The position numbers and the translations under genes were made by a program. The notes under the pieces are model-generated. The model did no database searches. It worked only from the letters and a program-made list of their open reading frames with translations, and was not told the DNA's origin. Positions 24,644 through 32,710 of a stretch of DNA of 64,000 nt are shown piece by piece (the first letter of the stretch is position 1; each line of letters starts with the position of its first letter). Source of the stretch: Leadbetterella sp964563435 (lineage in GTDB: Bacteria; Bacteroidota; Bacteroidia; Cytophagales; Spirosomataceae); NCBI GenBank assembly GCA_964563435.1, contig CAZLXI010000012.1:48141-112140 (forward strand). Direction: 5' to 3'.

Positions 24644-25803
24644 TCTGGAAAATAGGAATAATGGTATGGGGACTTTCCCTGCCGCTTTGTGCACAAAAAA
24701 CAGGGAAGTCCATCGTGGTCATCACCGACTGCTACCATCCTTACCAGGACCCGGGCGATAACCTGGACCTCATCCAGGCCTTTGCCCTGAAAGATGTTCG
24801 TACGTTAGGCATCATTCTGGACATCACCGACTCCTTTCGGAAAGATACGGCGGATCATCCTACGCTCTGGAAGGATCCCCGCGGTCCTCGGGAGGCCGGC
24901 TTGATCCCGGTGATGCAACTGCAGTATATCTTTAACCGGGAGATTCCGTTTGCGGTGGGCCCGATGCGGCTGATGCAGAATGAAACCGACCGGATGGAAG
25001 ACCTACCGGGTTTCCAGGATACCGGTGTTACCTTGCTGCTGGACATCCTTTCCCGGTCGGATGAACCGGTGGAGGTGCTGTCATTCGGCAGCGCCCGAGT
25101 GCTGGCCGTGGCCTTTAACCGGAATCCGGAACTGCTACGGAAGAAGATCTCCCGGATCCATCTCAGCGCCGGAACAGCCAGCAAAGGGCACGTGCTGGGA
25201 ACAGATGCCGGGGCTAATAGCATCCCCGGCGGAGAATGGAATGTGGCGCTGGATGTCTTTGCCTTTACCCGCCTGCTGAAATCGGGGCTGAACATTGCCT
25301 TGTACCCCTGCGCCGGGAAAGACGGCGGTTTTGTGAAAGACGTCAATAATACATACTATACCCTGCACGATATGAGCTTTCTCAGCCAGATGCATCCGCA
25401 GTTACAGGCCTACGTGAACTATGCATTTGAGCCGGAGTTGAAATATGATTTCCTGCGCGACATGGACCGCGGACTTGTGTATTCGCGGGGAAAGAAACCG
25501 CAATTTGAACGGTTTCATGTTTGGGAGTCTTCGATATGGCTGATTGTCAGAGGCCTGGAAATAGTAAAGGAGGGCTCTGACGGGTATCGGTTGGAGTCCA
25601 AAGACCGGCTGAAAACTACAGATAAAATAGTGGAGAACCGGCTGCGACCCTGTGTATTTACCGAAATACGGGATGACGGACGTTTCCAGTTTGAATACAC
25701 GGAAAGCTCACCGGTATCCATCTTTTACCGTTCCGATCCGGAAGAAAACGAACGGGCATTGAATTATCTGGTGCCGCAGATCTTTGAGTCTTTTAAACCC
25801 TGA
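24625..25803 (+). CDS. Nucleoside-hydrolase-superfamily protein, exported
   Basis: The start ATG at 24625 gives a signal peptide (LVWKIGIMVWGLSLPLCAQ). The frame is open for another 46 codons upstream, but that part is the MITE-like repeat and is unlikely to be coding. The mature start SIVVITDCYHPYQDPGDNLDLIQAFAL is a variant of the metal-binding TDxxxxxDDxxAL cluster, with D-C-Y and P-G-D-N substitutions, so catalysis may differ from IunH. Later parts (VEVLSFGSARVLAVAFNRNPELL) fit the superfamily. It lies between the two glycosidase-like genes and belongs to the nucleoside/ribose locus. Confidence 0.7.
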   Translation: MLDLTLVWKIGIMVWGLSLPLCAQKTGKSIVVITDCYHPYQDPGDNLDLIQAFALKDVRTLGIILDITDSFRKDTADHPTLWKDPRGPREAGLIPVMQLQYIFNREIPFAVGPMRLMQNETDRMEDLPGFQDTGVTLLLDILSRSDEPVEVLSFGSARVLAVAFNRNPELLRKKISRIHLSAGTASKGHVLGTDAGANSIPGGEWNVALDVFAFTRLLKSGLNIALYPCAGKDGGFVKDVNNTYYTLHDMSFLSQMHPQLQAYVNYAFEPELKYDFLRDMDRGLVYSRGKKPQFERFHVWESSIWLIVRGLEIVKEGSDGYRLESKDRLKTTDKIVENRLRPCVFTEIRDDGRFQFEYTESSPVSIFYRSDPEENERALNYLVPQIFESFKP

Positions 25804-25855
25804 ATCTGAAAAGGTAATAATTATGAGAAGAGAGGATAAATGGTTAATTTACATA

Positions 25856-25879
25856 CCCTTCGACAAGCTCAGGGTGACA
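25856..25879. repeat. 24-bp intergenic repeat half-site
   Basis: CCCTTCGACAAGCTCAGGGT plus GACA is a sequence type that recurs between genes in many unrelated environmental bacteria. Here one unit sits 53 bp before the lipoprotein gene start, with no mirrored copy close by. Confidence 0.55.
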
Positions 25880-25932
25880 ACGGCAACTTACCCGGAACTA
25901 TGTACTCGGAACACAGAACTAATTATATACAC

Positions 25933-27063
25933 ATGAAAAAGCTAGTCATCCTGTTTGCCGTCATTTTACTGGCCTGCGACGAAAAGAAGCCCGGCGTGGA
26001 AATACCCGAACCGGGAGAGCAGGGCAGGTATGAACTGGTGAATATGGAGCGGGTCTTCGGCTTTTACGGGCAGAGCCGGTACTCCTATGGTCCGAGCGTG
26101 GTTAGGGAATCTGACGGTACCATACATCTGTTTTTTTGCGGAAACCCCGAACAGCTCATTATGGTGGATAACATCTATCACGTGCGGATCAACCCTGACG
26201 GCAGCCAGACTGAACCCAAAAGTGTTATCCAGCCCGGTGGTTCCGGCAGTTGGGATGACCATCACATCTGTGACCCCTCGGTCATTGAGGGGCGGTTCCG
26301 GATGAACGGCCGGGAATATCGCTATGCCATGTTCTACCTGACCAACCAACACGGAGTATATTACAACGAGGTAGGAGTGGCCTTCAGCAATGACCTCGAA
26401 GCCGACCGATGGGAAAAGTACCCGCAGCAACTGGTCAGGAAAACCTGGGACTATGACGGAGACGAACTACTCCCGGGAGGTGGCAGATCCTGGGGCACAG
26501 GCCAGCCTTCCGCCGTATCGTTCGATAAAAACGGGAAAGTGCTCCTGACCTACACCGTGGGAGATATCAGCGGTACCCGCATAGAATGGGTGGAGCTTGA
26601 CCTCTCGGATATGGATAATTACATACCCCGGCCTTCTGCCCGGATGGCAGACGCCGGACTGGTGAACATAGGCTATACCGGCAGGGATTATACCTGCAAT
26701 TCCGATTTCGCCATCGATCAGGAAAATGATGTGATCGTCATGGTGAGGCCGGTGCAGCCGCATCCTGCCACATATCCCGCCTATATCAATGAGAGCCTGG
26801 AAGTAAATTACATGCCGTTGAGGGGCTTCCTGAACCGGACAGGTGAATGGGAGTCTATGATCCGGATAGCCCCTTACATGACCGGCTTTCCCCGGAACCA
26901 TAATGCCGGGCTGGAACGGAACAGCTACGGGGAAATAGCCGACTGGAAGAAGCCGGTGGTGTATTACACCGTCAGCAAAGCGGCCCCCGATGCATCTCCC
27001 GGCGGAACTACCCATGCGGAATGGACTTATCATATTTACAGGGGAGAGGTGGTGGAGGAGTAG
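25933..27063 (+). CDS. Lipoprotein beta-propeller glycosidase-like protein
   Basis: The start ATG at 25933 gives MKKLVILFAVILLAC, a lipoprotein signal with Cys15. The 31 codons of open frame before it cover the intergenic repeat and are rejected. The mature protein repeats the motifs of its paralogue at 23452: YSYGPSVVRESDGTIHLFFCGN, HHICDPSVIEG, GTGQPSAVSFDKNGK and FPRNHNAGLERN. It is probably a five-bladed propeller hydrolase exposed at the cell surface. The pair of propellers, one soluble and one lipidated, suggests two steps or two sites of riboside processing. The exact family and substrate are not certain. Confidence 0.7.
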   Translation: MKKLVILFAVILLACDEKKPGVEIPEPGEQGRYELVNMERVFGFYGQSRYSYGPSVVRESDGTIHLFFCGNPEQLIMVDNIYHVRINPDGSQTEPKSVIQPGGSGSWDDHHICDPSVIEGRFRMNGREYRYAMFYLTNQHGVYYNEVGVAFSNDLEADRWEKYPQQLVRKTWDYDGDELLPGGGRSWGTGQPSAVSFDKNGKVLLTYTVGDISGTRIEWVELDLSDMDNYIPRPSARMADAGLVNIGYTGRDYTCNSDFAIDQENDVIVMVRPVQPHPATYPAYINESLEVNYMPLRGFLNRTGEWESMIRIAPYMTGFPRNHNAGLERNSYGEIADWKKPVVYYTVSKAAPDASPGGTTHAEWTYHIYRGEVVEE

Positions 27064-27172
27064 CCGACAGAAGTTGCGGGGACTTCCAATAGATCCTGCA
27101 GGAGCCCGGGTGTATATTCCTATAGAACTTATATATAGACAGTTAATTTTCACTTCAAAAATTTGATCCGTT

Positions 27173-28153
27173 ATGCCAATAAACAGAATCGTTATTACCG
27201 GAATCCTCTTTTTTGCTGCCCTGGCCGGCAGCTTCGGACAATCTTTCAATCTTTCTAATGAGAAGCTGGTGGAAAGAGTATCGTATATGCCCCAGAAAGC
27301 AAAAGTGGTCATTGATACGGATACCTATAATGAGGTGGATGATCAGTTTGCTTTGGTTTATGCTATTCTGTCACAAAGCAAAATGGACATAGAAGCCATC
27401 TACGCCGCCCCTTTCATTAATAAAAGGGCCACCAGTGTAGCCGATGGTATGGAAAAGAGCTATGCGGAGATTATGAATGTGCTGGAAAAAGTAGGTATGA
27501 AAGATAAATTCCCCGTGTACAAAGGCTCCACCCATTTTTTGAAAGACAAAACTACGCCCGTAGTAAGTGATGCAGCAAAAGACCTGGTAGACAGAGCCAT
27601 GAAAGCTACGGAACCGCTGTTTGTGCTTACGCTCGGAGCGCCCACCAATGTGGCCTCGGCGTTGATCATGAAACCGGAGATAAAAGACAAGATCATCGTG
27701 GTCTGGTTGGGCGGGAAAGGCCTTGACTGGAGAACTGCGCGGGAGTTCAATCTTCTCCAGGATGTGGCCTCATCGCAAACCCTGTTTGACTCAGGTGTGC
27801 CTTTGATTCAGATTCCCACCGAGCCGGTCACTTCGCATTTAAGTACTACGGTTCATGAACTTAAAGCGCATATTGGTGGTGCAAACAAAATTTCAGATTA
27901 CCTGGTCTCCATTGTGGAGGGATATAGTAATGACCATTTCGGGTGGTCTAAGGTGATCTGGGATATAGCCGTGATCGCTTACATAGTAAACCCCGACTGG
28001 ATGCAATATGAGCTACGACCCGCCCCTATACTTACCAACGAGCTTACTTATAGCTCAGACGGCACCCGCCACCTGTATAAGGTAGTAACTTTTATTGACC
28101 GAAATAAGGTTTTCAAAGATATGTTCCGCAAGTTTAAAGACTTTAAAGATTAA
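27173..28153 (+). CDS. Periplasmic nucleoside hydrolase (IunH-like)
   Basis: A signal peptide ends near residue 22 (LAGSFGQS). The mature start KVVIDTDTYNEVDDQFALVYAIL carries the classic metal cluster DTDxxxxxDD, and LTLGAPTNVASAL is the second conserved block. KVIWDIAVIAYIVNPDWMQ fits the third block with the metal-binding Asp. It should split purine or pyrimidine nucleosides to ribose and base in the periplasm. It is the last gene of the nucleoside/ribose locus and is followed by a strong bidirectional terminator. Confidence 0.88.
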   Translation: MPINRIVITGILFFAALAGSFGQSFNLSNEKLVERVSYMPQKAKVVIDTDTYNEVDDQFALVYAILSQSKMDIEAIYAAPFINKRATSVADGMEKSYAEIMNVLEKVGMKDKFPVYKGSTHFLKDKTTPVVSDAAKDLVDRAMKATEPLFVLTLGAPTNVASALIMKPEIKDKIIVVWLGGKGLDWRTAREFNLLQDVASSQTLFDSGVPLIQIPTEPVTSHLSTTVHELKAHIGGANKISDYLVSIVEGYSNDHFGWSKVIWDIAVIAYIVNPDWMQYELRPAPILTNELTYSSDGTRHLYKVVTFIDRNKVFKDMFRKFKDFKD

Positions 28154-28161
28154 AAAAAGCA

Positions 28162-28205
28162 GGGGCGTGGTATAAACGGAAATCCGGATCCGCATACCAT
28201 GCCCT
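28162..28205. terminator. Bidirectional terminator
   Basis: GGGGCGTGGTAT (28162-28173) pairs with ATACCATGCCC (28194-28204) with one G-U. An A-run precedes it and a T-rich stretch follows. It lies between the convergent nucleoside hydrolase and beta-barrel genes and can serve both. Confidence 0.75.
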
Positions 28206-28224
28206 TCGTCTTTCTAAATACTCT

Positions 28225-28803
28225 TTAGTTTTTTATTATCGGAATAGCGTAAAACAGGCTCAGCTGTACCAGGCTGTTTTTGAAGTCGGGGTTGATATTA
28301 TGGGAATCGAAATTTCCCACTTTTGAAATCCCGGCCATGTACCGGGCTCCGATGCCCAAGCCTCCTGCCGACTGGAATCCCAGGCCGGCACCCAATGAAA
28401 GATCAAGGTTTTTGGCAAATTTGTCGATGGTCTGATCCTTAATGTCTTCACTGATCTTGAAAGAGGCCTGAGGGCCTGCCTCCAGGTAGAAGCCGCCTGA
28501 AGTGCGTAGTTTAAACATCACGGGAATCGCCAGATAGGAAACTTTGTAATTTTCCTTATTTCCCTGGTTATCTATTTTAGCCCCCTGGGAAGATAAGAGA
28601 ACCTCCGGTTGAATAAAAAATGTGTTGCCGAGTCCGAAGCTCATCAGTCCGCCCACATGGTAAGAAAACAGGGCGTCCGACTTGATATTTCCACCCGTAT
28701 AGTTAGACATGTTTACGCCCAGCTTGGGGCCGATGTGAAAAGATTGTGCACTGGTACCCAGTGTTAAAGCCATAAGGAAGATAAATGCGGTTGTCTTTTT
28801 CAT
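28225..28803 (-). CDS. Outer membrane beta-barrel protein (PorT/OmpW-like)
   Basis: The 192-residue protein has a signal peptide (MKKTTAFIFLMALTLGTSAQS). After it come alternating amphipathic strands typical of the 8-stranded Bacteroidota barrel family: FHIGPKLGVNMSNYTG, YHVGGLMSFGLGNTFFIQPEVLLSSQGAK, GGFYLEAGPQASF, LSLGAGLGFQSAGGLGIGARY, and a final strand LVQLSLFYAIPI. These proteins sit in the outer membrane; specific function is not known. Monocistronic and convergent with the nucleoside/ribose locus. Confidence 0.85.
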   Translation of the reverse strand: MKKTTAFIFLMALTLGTSAQSFHIGPKLGVNMSNYTGGNIKSDALFSYHVGGLMSFGLGNTFFIQPEVLLSSQGAKIDNQGNKENYKVSYLAIPVMFKLRTSGGFYLEAGPQASFKISEDIKDQTIDKFAKNLDLSLGAGLGFQSAGGLGIGARYMAGISKVGNFDSHNINPDFKNSLVQLSLFYAIPIIKN

Positions 28804-29048
28804 AAAACGAAGTGTTTAATTGTTGAGTTAAACCAGAATGTTCAATAAAAGCTGTCCGGATTGTGCTGTATTGAATTCTTTCTTTTACGGGTAAAAGTAT
28901 TTCTAATATTTATAAAATACAATAGGCTTATCATATTTTAACTTTTTGTGATTGAAAATTAACCTTAATTTTCAATCTCTCATAAATATAGTTGGATAAG
29001 AGAAAGGATTTTACAGGACTATGAACAGCTTTGCGCCGCTCGAGTCCC

Positions 29049-29504
29049 TCATTTCAGCTTCTTCACCACTTTACTTTCAATCAATGATTTCATTTGTGTA
29101 ATGGCTACTTTGTTAAGCTGGATAAGTCGTTCGCTTTGGGGTAACCTTTGTTGTATCAGTAGCGCATTAATACTTTCCATATTACTCAATACCACCAGTT
29201 GTTCTAAAGTGGCATAATCCCGGATATTTCCATTTTTGTCCGTATTCCTGTCTCTCTACATTTTAGCAGTAGTACCAAATAATGCCACATTCAATAAATC
29301 GGCTTCATTGGCATACACCAACCCGGCCTGCTCTTTTGTAACTTCTTTCGGAATTAAATTTTCTTTGATGGCATCGGTATGGATCTGGTAATTTACTTTG
29401 GCGAGAGTGCGTTGCAGATCCCATTTTGATTGATTGCGGCTGCTTTCATCATCCTTCAAGCGTTGGAATTCTTTTACGAGATATATCTGAAATTCGGGGC
29501 TCAA
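29049..29504 (-). pseudogene. Decayed C-terminal part of a KilA-N protein
   Basis: Reading the minus strand from about 29504, the sequence LSPEFQIYLVKEFQRLKDD and what follows aligns with residues from about 127 onward of the intact KilA-N protein at 12216-13040. An in-frame TAG at 29256-29258 replaces the Trp codon of the intact KTWRDN segment. After it the frame stays open and homologous to the same ending (KSLIESKVVKKLK) and a TGA at 29049-29051. The first half, including the DNA-binding domain, is missing. It directly follows the AraC-type gene on the same strand. Confidence 0.85.
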
Positions 29505-29521
29505 CTGACGTCCTCCCCGCC

Positions 29522-30415
29522 TCAATTCAAATTCCGGTATTCATTAGGCGTATATCCTACACGGTTCTTGAACAGCCGGCTAAAGTGCTGAGGGTATTTA
29601 AAGCCCAATTCAAATGCGATTTCATTGATGGTTTTACCGGACTCAAAAATCCTGTTTTTGGCCACCTCTATGATCTTATTCTGAATATACTCCTGTGCCG
29701 GTTTTCCGGTTTCTTTTTTGATCAGATCGCCGAAATAATTAGCGGAAAGATGCAGTTTCTCAGCACAATAGGCCACCGACGGTAAACCGATATTATCCGG
29801 CTTATCCGACTGAAAATAACTATTCAGCAATTCTTCAAATTTTTCCAGGATACCTTTATTGATATTTTCCCGGGTTATAAACTGGCGGTCATAAAAACGG
29901 GTACAATAATTTAAGAACAATTCAATGTTGGAAACGATCAATTGTCTGCTGTGCTTATCAATAGCGTGATGTAATTCATATTCTATTTTAGCAAAACAAT
30001 CCAGTATGATTTTCCGCTCCTGCTCCGACAGGTGCAACGCCTCATTTACGGCGTAGGAGAAGAAGTGATAGTCATCCATCTGCCTGCCCAGCGAAGTGCC
30101 CGCTATCAGATCAGGATGAAAAACCAGTGCAACCCCCTGGGGCTGGTAATATTCTTCCTTATGCTCACCGATCACCTGTCCTGGTGCTACAAAGATCAAA
30201 GACCCTTCTTCATAATCGTAATTGTTCAGTCCGTAGCGGAGATCGCCGCAGTGAATCTGTTTTAAAAAAACAACATAAAACTCATACCGGAGACGTCTGA
30301 GCCTACGGGGATCGGCTTTGCTCAGATCAACCACACTTACCAAGGGATGTAAAGTCTCCTGGTTATTGAATACGTTGTATTCTTTTATACTGTTGAAGGT
30401 TATAATCTCGTCCAT
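29522..30415 (-). CDS. AraC-family transcriptional regulator
   Basis: The N-terminal 170 residues form a cupin-like sensing domain (GSLIFVAPGQVIGEHKEEYYQPQGVALVFHPDLI). The C-terminal 100 residues hold the two HTH motifs of AraC/XylS proteins: LPSVAYCAEKLHLSANYFGDLIKKETG and KTINEIAFELGFKYPQHFSRLFKNRVGYTPNEYR. The ATG at 30415 is chosen because a TTG 72 bp further upstream is a weak start and that stretch covers putative operator DNA. It is divergent from the cupin and aldo/keto reductase genes, which carry matching 17-bp sites and are its likely targets. Confidence 0.9.
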   Translation of the reverse strand: MDEIITFNSIKEYNVFNNQETLHPLVSVVDLSKADPRRLRRLRYEFYVVFLKQIHCGDLRYGLNNYDYEEGSLIFVAPGQVIGEHKEEYYQPQGVALVFHPDLIAGTSLGRQMDDYHFFSYAVNEALHLSEQERKIILDCFAKIEYELHHAIDKHSRQLIVSNIELFLNYCTRFYDRQFITRENINKGILEKFEELLNSYFQSDKPDNIGLPSVAYCAEKLHLSANYFGDLIKKETGKPAQEYIQNKIIEVAKNRIFESGKTINEIAFELGFKYPQHFSRLFKNRVGYTPNEYRNLN

Positions 30416-30486
30416 TGCTCCATGCTTTAAAAGATATCTGACAAATTTATATATTTTATAACAGTCGTAATCATTGATCAATGCCA

Positions 30487-30503
30487 ATCAGTAATATTGG
30501 TAG
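30487..30503. promoter_or_regulatory. Putative AraC operator, copy 1
   Basis: ATCAGTAATATTGGTAG occurs here and again, identical, at 31249-31265; the flanks (CC before, AAAA after) are also largely kept. In this copy CCAAT and ATTGG form an imperfect palindrome. It lies about 68 bp upstream of a good -7 element for the cupin gene, a typical activator position. Confidence 0.5.
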
Positions 30504-30570
30504 CAAAAATCGATCACCTTTTTCAGGGTTTTTGAATATTTGGCGGATGCATATTCTGTCCATTTTTCAT

Positions 30571-30578
30571 TATCTTTG
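30571..30578 (+). promoter_or_regulatory. Putative -7 element of the cupin gene
   Basis: TATCTTTG matches TAnnTTTG exactly and lies about 98 bp upstream of the cupin start. No -33 TTG was seen at normal spacing, which fits an activator-dependent promoter. Confidence 0.5.
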
Positions 30579-30675
30579 ACATAATCGACTACTAAAAGGT
30601 AACTAATTACCTTCTGATAACTGGTTGCAAATAGAAATCAGGTATAAATAATTTTTAACCCTAAATAAAAGAAAG

Positions 30676-31233
30676 ATGCCAGTAAAAGGACAGATCATTA
30701 CGAACCCCGTCACCGGAGACTCCTATGAATTTCTTGAAACGGCCGAAGATACGGGGGGAGTATCGGTGACCATGAGAGCTACCCTTAAAAGTATAGGTAA
30801 GGTAGTGCCTAACCATTTTCACGTCTTCCAGGATGAAACTTTCGAAGTAATTTCAGGTCAGCTGACCTTCCTGAAAGACGGGAAGATAACTACACTTTCA
30901 GCGGGGGATAAAATCACTCTCCCTAAAAATGTTCCTCATAATCACTATAATAGCTCCGATGCGGAGGTGGTTTATATCCATTCCGTAAAGCCGGCCTTAG
31001 ATTTCGACTATTTGATTGAAAACCTGATCGGACTTATTGCGGATGGAAAAGGTAAAAATGGCAAACTCGGGCTGGTCCAGGAGCTGGTCTCCGTTAAATA
31101 CCTGGAGAGTAAGTCTTATCTTGCAGAAATTCCCCTTGGGTTGCAAAAAATTTTGGCGAATATTATCGCTCCGGCAGCACGAATTTTCGGGTACCGGGCG
31201 ATTTATAAAAAATACTCGGGAATAGAGAAGTAA
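30676..31233 (+). CDS. Cupin-domain protein
   Basis: Residues 30-105 form a single cupin barrel. NHFHVFQDETFEVISGQL is motif 1 with metal-ligand His and Glu, and LPKNVPHNHYN is motif 2 with the last His. The C-terminal 70 residues are helical (YLIENLIGLIADGK, IPLGLQKILANIIAPAARIFGY) and may touch membrane or form a dimer surface. There is no signal peptide. Enzyme or sensor function cannot be told; some relatives are annotated as quercetin-dioxygenase-like. It precedes an aldo/keto reductase gene and is probably under the divergent AraC regulator. Confidence 0.8.
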   Translation: MPVKGQIITNPVTGDSYEFLETAEDTGGVSVTMRATLKSIGKVVPNHFHVFQDETFEVISGQLTFLKDGKITTLSAGDKITLPKNVPHNHYNSSDAEVVYIHSVKPALDFDYLIENLIGLIADGKGKNGKLGLVQELVSVKYLESKSYLAEIPLGLQKILANIIAPAARIFGYRAIYKKYSGIEK

Positions 31234-31248
31234 CTAACTACACATCCG

Positions 31249-31265
31249 ATCAGTAATATTGGTAG
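31249..31265. promoter_or_regulatory. Putative AraC operator, copy 2
   Basis: An identical copy of the 17-bp site at 30487-30503, in the same orientation, 118 bp before the aldo/keto reductase start codon. Its placement gives this gene its own control in addition to any read-through from the cupin gene. Confidence 0.5.
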
Positions 31266-31383
31266 AAAAAGCAGTAATCTGTATCCGGGTATCCTCATTT
31301 TTGTACATCAAATTTGTAAGATCAAATAGGGTCAATTCTATGGAGACCCATGGAACAAGACATTAAGCAAAATTGAAATTACA

Positions 31384-32508
31384 ATGGAAAATCGCAGAAG
31401 TTTCGTAAAAGCCGGGGCTATGTTAGGAACTGCATTATTTGCTTCACCCGTATTGGGGTCAGGTGCTACAGAACGCGGCAATACACCGGGCAAAGACAAA
31501 AGTTATACGTTAAAGACGAAAACCCGCCGGCTGGGTTCGGGAAACCACAGCATTGAGGTATCATCGCTCGGATTAGGATGCATGGGCATGAGCTACCACA
31601 GGAGCTTTATCCCGGACAGGCAGCTCATGATCACCCTGCTTCGAAAAGCACCCGATCTGGGAATGAACTTCTTTGATACGGCCGAGGCATACGGACCTTT
31701 GACCAATGAAGAGCTGGTGGGAGAGGCCCTGGCACCTATCCGGAAAGAGGTGATTATTGCCACAAAATTCGGGTTTAAACAAGGAAAACCGTCTTTGGGT
31801 CTTGACAGCCGTCCCGAAAGAATAAAGAAAGTGGTAGAACATTCCTTAAAAAGCCTGAAAACAGATTATATTGATTTATTATACCAGCACCGGGTAGACC
31901 CGAATGTGCCGATGGAGGACGTGGCCGGAACTGTGAAAGACCTGATACAGGCCGGAAAGGTGAAACACTTCGGACTGAGCGAGGCGGGTGTGGAGAACAT
32001 CCGTAAAGCCCACGCAGTACAACCGGTGACCGCCCTGCAAAGCGAATATTCTCTGGTGACCCGCCAGCCGGAAAGCGATGTTATTAAAGTCTGTGAAGAG
32101 CTGGGTATAGGGTTTGTGCCCTATAGCCCCATCAGCCGTGGCCTGATCACAGGGTATATTAATGAGCGCACAAAATATAATGCGGCCAATGACAACCGGG
32201 GCTCGCTTCCCCGGTACCAGCCGGAGGCGATCATCGCCAACTGGCCTTTGATCGATATCCTGAAAGAATTTGGTGATCACAGGGGCCTGACGGTGGCGCA
32301 GGTAGCCCTGGCCTGGTTACTGGCCTATAAACCTTTCATCGTTCCCATTCCCGGAACCACAAAGCTGGCCCATTTACAGGAGAATATGGGGTCGGCCGAT
32401 TACGAATTCACAGCTGATGAACTCAGTAAACTAACCGCGGATCTCAATAAAGTGAAGATCGTGGGTGAGCGGTACACCGGTCAGTCAGCGGAGCAGACGA
32501 AAAAATAG
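31384..32508 (+). CDS. Aldo/keto reductase with twin-arginine-type leader
   Basis: The N-terminus ENRRSFVKAGAMLGTALFASPVLGSG has a twin-arginine motif and hydrophobic core, so the enzyme is probably exported folded with its NADP cofactor. The reductase domain shows the full catalytic set: NFFDTAEAYG (Asp, Tyr), IIATKFGF (Lys) and LLYQHRVD (His), then GLSEAGVENI and VPIPGTTKLAHLQENMGS for cofactor binding. At 374 residues it fits the YakC/AKR13-like group plus leader. Substrate unknown. It is the second likely target of the AraC regulator. Confidence 0.88.
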   Translation: MENRRSFVKAGAMLGTALFASPVLGSGATERGNTPGKDKSYTLKTKTRRLGSGNHSIEVSSLGLGCMGMSYHRSFIPDRQLMITLLRKAPDLGMNFFDTAEAYGPLTNEELVGEALAPIRKEVIIATKFGFKQGKPSLGLDSRPERIKKVVEHSLKSLKTDYIDLLYQHRVDPNVPMEDVAGTVKDLIQAGKVKHFGLSEAGVENIRKAHAVQPVTALQSEYSLVTRQPESDVIKVCEELGIGFVPYSPISRGLITGYINERTKYNAANDNRGSLPRYQPEAIIANWPLIDILKEFGDHRGLTVAQVALAWLLAYKPFIVPIPGTTKLAHLQENMGSADYEFTADELSKLTADLNKVKIVGERYTGQSAEQTKK

Positions 32509-32543
32509 ACTGGAAAGGCAGCAGGCAATGTGCTGGTAATATG

Positions 32544-32630
32544 AAAGATCTGTGCTTATCTGTGTAATCTGTGAGCGAAATAAACGCATACGGTTCTTCT
32601 CACAGATTACACAGATAAGCACAGATCTTT
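32544..32630. repeat. Perfect 32-bp inverted repeat with 23-nt loop
   Basis: Arms 32544-32575 and 32599-32630 are exact reverse complements and contain GATCTGTGCTTATCTGTG. Repeats of the 'ATCTGTGTAATCTGTG' type occur between genes in many Bacteroidota. It lies between the aldo/keto reductase and the convergent dioxygenase-like gene, where it can terminate both. Confidence 0.85.
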
Positions 32631-32710
32631 TGGGGAAGGATCGGATCCCGCATCAGGGCTTAGTGATTCCTGCAATTTGGCAACACCTCATTTTCCGTTC
32701 CCTGTGCATC

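Noticed and set aside
25840..25932. 31-codon extension of the lipoprotein propeller gene
   Set aside because: It covers an intergenic repeat and would place the lipobox 46 residues from the start.
26467..27312. 281-residue minus-strand frame over the lipoprotein propeller gene
   Set aside because: It spans the gene end and the next gene start on the other strand and has no family features.
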